Source of the DNA: Candidatus Omnitrophota bacterium
GTDB lineage: Bacteria > Omnitrophota > Gorgyraeia > B26-G9
Reading direction: 5' to 3'
Length of the DNA: 12,197 nucleotides
Assembly (NCBI GenBank): GCA_028718845.1
Contig: JAQULA010000028.1
Span: 1-12,197 of the forward strand
How positions within the stretch are numbered: the stretch's first letter is position 1; the number at the start of each line of letters is the position of its first letter. The translations under genes were made by a program, and so were the position numbers. This document shows positions 7,073 to 12,197 of this stretch, piece by piece. Below the pieces are notes generated by a model, which saw only the letters and a program-made list of their open reading frames with translations, did no database searches and was not told the origin of the DNA.

Positions 7073-7342
7073 TTACACGACGAGATGGCCCTTCACCGTC
7101 TCCGAATGCGGCACTTCCCCGTCCCAGCGCGCCACGACTTTATTATCCTTCTCGATAATCGTGGTCGGAATATGCAACACGTCATTATAAGCGCCTTCCG
7201 CCATGCCGTCCACGGTTTCCATGTCATGGAAGGTCAATTCCACCTTATTATCGACTTCCCACTTGGTAATAAAGTGGTTTAACTTGTTTTTTGTCGTTTC
7301 GCACTTCGCGCACCCTTTTTTCCCGAATACTTTAATCTTCAT
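7073..7342 (-). CDS. NrdH/glutaredoxin-like thioredoxin-fold protein
   Basis: A small redoxin (89 residues) with the thioredoxin fold: a beta strand KIKVFGKKG, active-site CAKC (C11-C14) and a cis-proline region HIPTTII (P59). The size and the CxxC placement at the N-terminus fit NrdH/glutaredoxin-like electron donors. Its ATG overlaps the nrdD TGA (7339-7342, ATGA) and has GGAGGG 9 nt upstream inside the end of nrdD, so the two proteins are made together. This supports a role as the dithiol reductant of NrdD, as is established for some formate-independent class III reductases (Thermotoga maritima type). The exact subtype is inferred from context. The transcript ends at the hairpin 7020-7056. 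Confidence 0.85.
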   Translation of the reverse strand: MKIKVFGKKGCAKCETTKNKLNHFITKWEVDNKVELTFHDMETVDGMAEGAYNDVLHIPTTIIEKDNKVVARWDGEVPHSETVKGHLVV

Positions 7343-9777
7343 TGTAACATTCCCTCCGGTACTTTATAATTGCCTTCATGCCGGTCCGCCAGCTCTTCGA
7401 GTTTCGAAGGATTCCAGTTATTGACCCGGCTGAAATATCCGACGATACGCGTAATATTGTAAACATCAACCGACCCGCAGTCACGGCATTTCGATTCCAG
7501 CCCCCGATTCGTCTTCAAGCAGGAATTGCATATCGTAAATTCCGGCGATATGGTCAACTGCGCCGTTTGCGTCTGGCTAAAAGTCTTTTGAACCAGATTT
7601 AGGATCGATTCCGGAGCCGGGCGCTGTTCACCGACAAACGCGTGCAGGATCGCCCCGGCCTCGATCATGGTATGAAATTTACTCTGCTTCTGGATACGCG
7701 TAATCAAATCGATCGGCGCATCGGCGCGGAAATGAATGCTGTTGGTATAATAGTAACGGTCGTTTTCGATATCCCCCTTGATCACCCCGGCCGCTTCCGG
7801 ATATTGCCGCAAATCGACCTTCGGCAGGCGACGGCAGGCCGATTCCGCCGGAGACTCTTCCAGAGAAAACTTCAAGCCGTATTTTTTTTCATATTCCCGG
7901 GTCTTATTATTCATAAACGCGATTACTTTCAACCCCAGTTTAAATATTTCTTCCGAAGTGTGCAGTTCCTGTCCGGTAAGATATTGCACACACTCGTTAA
8001 GGCCGATCAGCCCGAGGATATAAGTTGATTTTTCCAGATCGATATAGGGACGGCCGTCCTTGGCCACCTTTCCGACCTCCCACATGGGCATCCCCGGCTC
8101 GCTCATCAGCCGTTTAATAAAATCTTTTTTCTGCAAATGAGCTTTAGCGGCGATATCCATCGCTTTCTCAACTTCCTTAAACAAGCCTTCAACGTTGTTT
8201 TTTCCCGCGCGATAGGCGGCCTGCGGAAGATTAATGGTCACATTCTGGAATCCGCAAAACCGCATACTTTCCGGATGTTCGATCATATACATATCGCTGA
8301 TCTTCTGGCGTAAACGGCAGCATTGCGAAAGAACCGCCTCATCGCCGCGGTCGAACACAAAATACGGGGTGCCGTTCTCGCTGGCGATCAAGCAGGCGTA
8401 TTTGATCAATTCCAACTGCCGGGGATCTTCGAATGTTTCCTTACTTATATGCAGGTCGCATTTAGGGAACGCAAACACGCGCCCGTCGCGATCGCCGTTG
8501 CGCCAGACATCCAGCATCGCTCTGGCAAATTTAATGACCGTTTCCTCGTAGTCGCCGTAAGTCTTGCCGGTGTAAGTCCCGCCCGGGCCGATTGCCGGAA
8601 TATTACGCAGATATTTCGGCACGCCGGTATGGATATTAAAATCGATAAATAGACTCTGGCTGCCGCGGGAAAACGCGTTCTGTGACGCGGAGAAGATCAG
8701 ATATTGGGCTTCCTGCTTCATCTCCTTATCGCTCATATCCACCAGATAGGGGGCGAACAAAATATTAATATAGCCGATTCCCAGGGCACCGGCATAATAG
8801 GCCTGTAACGACGCCATGAACGTATTCAAATGCCCGGTCAACGTACGCGCGTATTTGGCCGGCCCGCTGGAAGTGAACAGATTTCCCAGTTCCAATCCGT
8901 ATTTTTTAATATATTCCAGGGAATGCGAGCCGCAATAAGCCCGGGGATAACCCAGGTCATGGATATGGATCATCCCGGTCAAATGGGCGCTTCCCACGTC
9001 TTCGGAAAAAACCTTTTGCAGAATATACTGCTTTAAGATCGTCTCGGCGATCGATAAATTAACCGCTTCCGGGTTGTTGGCGGCGATATTCGAATTTTCA
9101 CAGCTTTTGGAAAACAACAACTGCTCCAAATCGTAGGTCGGCATCCCAATCAGGCTTTGCTTGGAAAGGGTCTTGTCCAACCCGCGTTCGAACAGCTCAT
9201 TATCCACCAGTTCCCGGATCAGGGCAGTGGAAATCCTGGTCATCCCGGAGTCAAATACCTTTTTTTCCACTCCGGAAGCGATCTCCATAGCGACATCTTC
9301 ACTGATATTCGCTTCTTTTTCCAACGCCAGCGCGATCCGGCCTTTGTCCCAGCTCAGGATTTCATCTTTTGCCAGAGGAGTAACCAGCAAGGAAAGATCG
9401 GTGGAATTAGCGCGGCCTTTGAGCTTTTTTCTTACTTTCAGGTTCTCCCGGACTTTTCTTCTCTTCTCGCGATAAAGAATATAGGCCTTGGCGGTTTTGG
9501 CATGACCGGTCTCGATCAGCACTTTTTCCACAACATCCTGGATTTGTTCGATATTCGGCATCGCAACGCCAAAATTCTTTTCTAAATACAACTCTACCGC
9601 ATTTGCCAGTTCGTCGGCAAGCAAACGGTCCTCCCCGCCGACAGCCTGAGCCGCCTTGAAGATCGCGTCGCTGATCTTTCTCTTATCAAACGACACCACC
9701 CGGCCGTCCCGTTTCTGAACACTCGCCAAAATACCGTTTTTCCCTTCCATGGAATCCATTTTTTCCCTTAGCAGCAT
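7339..9777 (-). CDS. nrdD: Anaerobic (class III) ribonucleoside-triphosphate reductase
   Basis: Glycyl-radical enzyme that reduces ribonucleotides to deoxyribonucleotides without oxygen. Residues about 18-110 are an ATP-cone (VQKRDGRVVSFDKRKI...), the allosteric nucleotide-binding domain. Residues about 138-200 look like a second, divergent ATP-cone. The catalytic barrel carries GTPYFVFDRGDE (469-480), CCRL (486-489; C487 is the likely thiyl cysteine by analogy) and GFQNVTINLP (509-518). Near the C-terminus are a zinc site C750, C753, C764, C767 and RIVGYF (777-782), where G780 is the expected radical glycine. Full length, 812 residues, is long for the family because of the N-terminal domains. 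The ATG has AGGAGGG about 8 nt upstream and follows the nrdR stop by 3 bp. NrdR, redoxin and activase are all adjacent. Confidence 0.96.
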   Translation of the reverse strand: MLLREKMDSMEGKNGILASVQKRDGRVVSFDKRKISDAIFKAAQAVGGEDRLLADELANAVELYLEKNFGVAMPNIEQIQDVVEKVLIETGHAKTAKAYILYREKRRKVRENLKVRKKLKGRANSTDLSLLVTPLAKDEILSWDKGRIALALEKEANISEDVAMEIASGVEKKVFDSGMTRISTALIRELVDNELFERGLDKTLSKQSLIGMPTYDLEQLLFSKSCENSNIAANNPEAVNLSIAETILKQYILQKVFSEDVGSAHLTGMIHIHDLGYPRAYCGSHSLEYIKKYGLELGNLFTSSGPAKYARTLTGHLNTFMASLQAYYAGALGIGYINILFAPYLVDMSDKEMKQEAQYLIFSASQNAFSRGSQSLFIDFNIHTGVPKYLRNIPAIGPGGTYTGKTYGDYEETVIKFARAMLDVWRNGDRDGRVFAFPKCDLHISKETFEDPRQLELIKYACLIASENGTPYFVFDRGDEAVLSQCCRLRQKISDMYMIEHPESMRFCGFQNVTINLPQAAYRAGKNNVEGLFKEVEKAMDIAAKAHLQKKDFIKRLMSEPGMPMWEVGKVAKDGRPYIDLEKSTYILGLIGLNECVQYLTGQELHTSEEIFKLGLKVIAFMNNKTREYEKKYGLKFSLEESPAESACRRLPKVDLRQYPEAAGVIKGDIENDRYYYTNSIHFRADAPIDLITRIQKQSKFHTMIEAGAILHAFVGEQRPAPESILNLVQKTFSQTQTAQLTISPEFTICNSCLKTNRGLESKCRDCGSVDVYNITRIVGYFSRVNNWNPSKLEELADRHEGNYKVPEGMLQ

Positions 9778-9780
9778 CTT

Positions 9781-10242
9781 CTAGTCCCTCCTCTGATCCA
9801 ATAAATCCTTCAGTTCCCCCAAAAATTGATTGATATCTTTAAATTGCCGGTACACGGAAGCGAACCGAACGTAGGCGACCTCATCGATATCGTGCAGATG
9901 TTTCATCACCAGCTCTCCAATATTCGAGCTGAGCACCTCCTTGTCATAAGTTTTCTGCAACGCACGTTCGATCGAATCAACTACGCTTTCCACTGTTTCC
10001 ATGCTTACCGGCCGTTTTTCACATGCCCTCAGCAACCCGGATAAAATTTTATTCCGGTCAAACGGTTCCCGCCGCCCGTCCTTCTTGATCACCATCAGCG
10101 ACGTCTTTTCCACATATTCATAGGTGGTGAAACGCCGTTGACACTTCAGGCATTCCCGTCTACGGCGAATGGAATCGCCTTCGGTCGAGATGCGTGAATC
10201 CACAACTTTATCTTCGATATTACCGCAAAACGGGCATTTCAT
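9781..10242 (-). CDS. nrdR: Transcriptional repressor NrdR
   Basis: Global repressor of ribonucleotide reductase genes that senses ATP/dATP. The 153 residues match the family over full length: zinc ribbon C3, C6, C31, C34 with VVDSR and RRRRECLKCQRRFTTYE, then an ATP-cone from about residue 50 (VIKKDGRREPFDRNKI) to about 138 ending in VAYVRFASVYRQFKDI. The ATG has GGTGGGG about 10 nt upstream. It is the first gene after the promoter and the two NrdR boxes at 10278-10324, and nrdD follows 3 bp after its stop, so it should repress its own operon. Confidence 0.97.
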   Translation of the reverse strand: MKCPFCGNIEDKVVDSRISTEGDSIRRRRECLKCQRRFTTYEYVEKTSLMVIKKDGRREPFDRNKILSGLLRACEKRPVSMETVESVVDSIERALQKTYDKEVLSSNIGELVMKHLHDIDEVAYVRFASVYRQFKDINQFLGELKDLLDQRRD

Positions 10243-10277
10243 CGTCTCAATTCCCCACCAACAATAAATGGTTTTTT

Positions 10278-10293
10278 ATACATTATATTGTAG
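10278..10293. promoter_or_regulatory. NrdR box, proximal copy
   Basis: ATACATTATATTGTAG matches 12 of 16 positions of the published NrdR box consensus acaCwAtATaTwGtgt. Its centre lies 31 bp (about three helical turns) from the distal box, the usual spacing of paired NrdR boxes. It sits just downstream of the predicted transcription start. A TATAAT (10282-10287, minus strand) is embedded in it. Confidence 0.75.
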
Positions 10294-10303
10294 TCACAGT
10301 TGT

Positions 10304-10332
10304 ATGCTACACCATATATAGTGGCATGTCAA
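10304..10332 (-). promoter_or_regulatory. Promoter of the nrdR-nrdD-redoxin operon
   Basis: A perfect -35 TTGACA (10327-10332, minus strand) is followed by 17 bp and the -10 TAGCAT (10304-10309, 4 of 6). Transcription would start near 10296-10298, about 55 nt before the nrdR ATG. The gap 10243-10369 has no clear terminator for the upstream glyA-deaminase genes, so some read-through into nrdR is possible. Confidence 0.7.
10309..10324. promoter_or_regulatory. NrdR box, distal copy
   Basis: ACACCATATATAGTGG matches 14 of 16 positions of the NrdR box consensus. It fills the spacer between the -35 and -10 elements of the predicted nrdR promoter, so bound NrdR would block RNA polymerase. The pairing with the box at 10278-10293 and the downstream nrdR-nrdD genes make this a strong call. 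Confidence 0.88.
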
Positions 10333-10369
10333 CAAGTATTTTCTCACGCAATTCGGCTGATTTCCGCTT

Positions 10370-10894
10370 TTACAAGCTGTTTTGTCGGGTTTTCGCAGGA
10401 AAGCTGACTTTAGGTGGTTTTTTAGCCACTACCACCTCGATATTGGCTTCTTTAAGGATCTTCTGGGCAAACGCATCCGGGTAATGTTCCAGAACAACCA
10501 CCCGCTTGATTCCCGCGTTTATGATCATTTTGGCGCAAATAATACACGGCTGATTAGTACAGTAGATCACCCCGTCTTTAACGGAAATACCGTATTGGGC
10601 CGCCTGCAGCAGCGCGTTCATTTCCGCGTGCAACGCCCGGCACAATTCATGCCGTTCTCCGGAAGGAACACGCAGTTGTTCCCGCAGACATCCGGTGGTT
10701 ACGCAATGCGCAAGCCCGGAAGGAGCTCCGTTATAACCCGTAGTCAAAATGCGCTTATCTTTGACCACTACCGCACCAACGGTCCGGCGCAAACAAGTCG
10801 AGCGTTTCGCTACCAGCTGGGCGATGTCCAAAAAATACTCATCCCATTGTGGCCGGACATCTTTTTTCTTTTTTACCGTCTTGGTCTTACTCAT
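10370..10894 (-). CDS. dCMP (deoxycytidylate) deaminase family protein
   Basis: Zinc-dependent deaminase that should convert dCMP to dUMP, the precursor of dTMP (ComEB-like). The 174 residues contain GAVVVKDKRILTTGYNG (40-56), HAEMNA (89-94; H89 zinc ligand, E91 catalytic) and PCIIC (116-120; C117 and C120 zinc ligands). The insert HCVTTGCLRE...GERHELCRALHAE (63-91), with additional Cys at 64, 69 and 85, is typical of dCMP deaminases rather than cytidine deaminases. The first 12 residues are lysine-rich and unlike the domain; the ATG has no clear ribosome site and the gene starts 18 bp after glyA's stop, so coupled translation is likely. The neighbours glyA and nrdR-nrdD support a role in deoxynucleotide supply. 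Confidence 0.9.
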   Translation of the reverse strand: MSKTKTVKKKKDVRPQWDEYFLDIAQLVAKRSTCLRRTVGAVVVKDKRILTTGYNGAPSGLAHCVTTGCLREQLRVPSGERHELCRALHAEMNALLQAAQYGISVKDGVIYCTNQPCIICAKMIINAGIKRVVVLEHYPDAFAQKILKEANIEVVVAKKPPKVSFPAKTRQNSL

Positions 10895-10912
10895 GGTTTT
10901 CTTTGCCGTTAT

Positions 10913-12151
10913 TTAATACAAAGGACATTGTTGGGTCAACCCGCGCACTTCGGCTTTAAACGCCCGGATGCGTGCCGGAGTCAATACATTGTCCTTACGG
11001 ACAACCCGGTCGATAATATCCGCGATCACCGTAATCTGCGGTTCTTTCATCCCCCGCGTCGTCACTGCCGGCGTTCCCAGGCGGATACCGCTGGTGATGA
11101 ACGGCGATGCCGGATCGAATGGAATCAAATTTTTGTTTATGGTGATATTGACCGCCCCGAGCATGTTTTGGGCCTCTTTGCCGGTAATTCCGCGTTCCGT
11201 CAGGTCCACCAGCATAAGATGATTATCCGTGCCTCCGGAAACAATACGGAATTTACGCTTCTGCAGCTGGGCCGCCAGCGCCGCGGCATTGACCACCACC
11301 TGATGCTGATACTGTTTAAACTCGGGCAATAACGCCTCTTTTAACGCCACGGCCTTGGCCGCGATAGTGTGCATCAGCGGCCCGCCCTGAGTACCGGGAA
11401 AAACATTCAAATCGATCTTCTTGGCAAAATCTTTTTTGCACAGGATAAGTCCGCCGCGCGGCCCGCGTAATGTCTTATGGGTCGTGGTCGTGACGAATTC
11501 GGCATACGGTACCGGGCTCGGATGCTCGCCGGCCGCGACCAGGCCGGCAATATGGGCCATATCAACCAAAAGATACGCGCCCACGGTATCACAGATCGAA
11601 CGAAATTTTTCAAAGTCGATAGTACGCGGATAGGCCGAAGCCCCGGCCAGGATCAATTTCGGTTTATGTTCTTTGGCCAAGGCCAGAATCTCATCGTAAT
11701 CAAGCTTTTCGGTCGTTCGGTTTACTCCGTAAAACTTGACATTATAAAACACCCCGGAAAAATTACGCGGATGCCCGTGCGAGAGATGCCCGCCGCAGGC
11801 CAGGTCCAGGGCCAAAACCGTGTCCCCGGCATTTAAACACGCCATAAACACGGCCATATTCGCCTGCGCCCCGGAATGAGGCTGAACATTGACGTGCTCG
11901 GCGCCGAATAATTGCTTCGCCCGGTCGATCGCCAGCTGTTCGGCAATATCGACATATTCACAGCCGCCGTACCAGCGGGCCCCCGGATATCCTTCGGCGT
12001 ACTTATTGGTCAATACGGAACTCTGCGCTTCCATAACCGCGCGTGAAGTAAAATTCTCGCTGGCAATCAACTCGATATGGTCGCGCTGGCGTTTGAGTTC
12101 CTTTTGGATAGCACGATAGATTTCGATATCAACTGATTTCAAATACTTCAT
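10913..12151 (-). CDS. glyA: Serine hydroxymethyltransferase
   Basis: PLP enzyme that interconverts serine and glycine with transfer of the one-carbon unit to tetrahydrofolate, feeding thymidylate and purine synthesis in the cytoplasm. The 412-residue length is normal for bacterial SHMT. Visible family elements are IELIASENF (26-34), YAEGYPGARWYGGCEYVD (51-68), VQPHSGAQAN (89-98), LLVDMAHIAGLVAAG (194-208), TTTTHKTLRGPRGG (221-234; K226 is the PLP lysine) and SGIRLGTPAVTTRG (approx. 358-371). The ATG is preceded by AGGGAAAGGA (12162-12171) about 10 nt upstream. Only 46 bp of upstream sequence is in the window, with no recognisable gene end or promoter. The dCMP deaminase follows after 18 bp. 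Confidence 0.98.
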   Translation of the reverse strand: MKYLKSVDIEIYRAIQKELKRQRDHIELIASENFTSRAVMEAQSSVLTNKYAEGYPGARWYGGCEYVDIAEQLAIDRAKQLFGAEHVNVQPHSGAQANMAVFMACLNAGDTVLALDLACGGHLSHGHPRNFSGVFYNVKFYGVNRTTEKLDYDEILALAKEHKPKLILAGASAYPRTIDFEKFRSICDTVGAYLLVDMAHIAGLVAAGEHPSPVPYAEFVTTTTHKTLRGPRGGLILCKKDFAKKIDLNVFPGTQGGPLMHTIAAKAVALKEALLPEFKQYQHQVVVNAAALAAQLQKRKFRIVSGGTDNHLMLVDLTERGITGKEAQNMLGAVNITINKNLIPFDPASPFITSGIRLGTPAVTTRGMKEPQITVIADIIDRVVRKDNVLTPARIRAFKAEVRGLTQQCPLY

Positions 12152-12197
12152 CGGAACGGTATCCTTTCCCTCTACAAATAATCATGGTTCACTTGCT

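Noticed and set aside
6294..7190. 298-codon open frame on the plus strand
   Set aside because: It is antisense to nrdG and the redoxin, which have clear family motifs; its translation shows no domain and is serine/arginine-rich noise.
2526..10912. AATAACGG repeated in three intergenic gaps (2526-2533, 3973-3980, 10905-10912)
   Set aside because: Partly composed of stop codons and a weak GG ribosome site; three 8-mers are too little evidence for a regulatory motif.
10382..11332. 316-codon open frame on the plus strand
   Set aside because: Antisense shadow of the deaminase and glyA genes, with no recognisable domain.
1..12197. CRISPR array, transposon, phage or toxin-antitoxin locus
   Set aside because: No repeat-spacer pattern, transposase, integrase or toxin-like gene found on either strand.

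Overview
The window reads as a piece of the chromosome of an anaerobic, probably uncultivated bacterium. All eleven supported protein genes and the tRNA lie on the minus strand, so transcription runs from high to low coordinates. The class III (oxygen-sensitive) ribonucleotide reductase with its radical SAM activase argues for an anaerobic lifestyle. The gene order glyA, dCMP deaminase, nrdR, RNR, together with a membrane GT39-type glycosyltransferase carrying TPRs and a DUF2156/YkgJ pair, reminds me of Omnitrophota-like genomes. That placement is an impression and not something the sequence proves.

Right part (12151 down to 7073): nucleotide and one-carbon metabolism. glyA (SHMT) is followed after 18 bp by a dCMP deaminase. 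A 127-bp gap then holds a sigma70-like promoter overlapped by two NrdR boxes 31 bp apart centre to centre. Next come nrdR, nrdD (3-bp gap) and a glutaredoxin/NrdH-like redoxin that overlaps the nrdD stop by 4 bp. A GC-rich hairpin terminator (7020-7056) closes this block. It forms a coherent dNTP-supply unit: glycine/serine and one-carbon units for thymidylate synthesis, dUMP from dCMP, anaerobic reduction of ribonucleotides, and autoregulation by NrdR.

Middle and left part (6976 down to 340): six tightly packed genes with gaps of 25, 13, -4, 13 and 5 bp. They are nrdG (NrdD activase), an AmrS-type radical SAM enzyme that lacks the usual C-terminal tail, a YkgJ-type cysteine-cluster protein, a DUF2156 protein, an SGNH hydrolase with an inserted TPR block, and a polytopic GT39-like glycosyltransferase with C-terminal TPRs. 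The last two share an ungapped 79-residue TPR module of about 42% identity, which suggests they work on the same cell-envelope or surface glycan.

Left end (339 down to 1): no protein gene. It holds a good promoter (268-296), a candidate structured RNA region, an 18-bp direct repeat duplicating the leader and first 12 nt of the tRNA, and a tRNA-Phe(GAA) cut off by the window edge. The tRNA and the inserted structured segment are the least conventional part of the window. I see no CRISPR array, transposase, integrase or phage gene.
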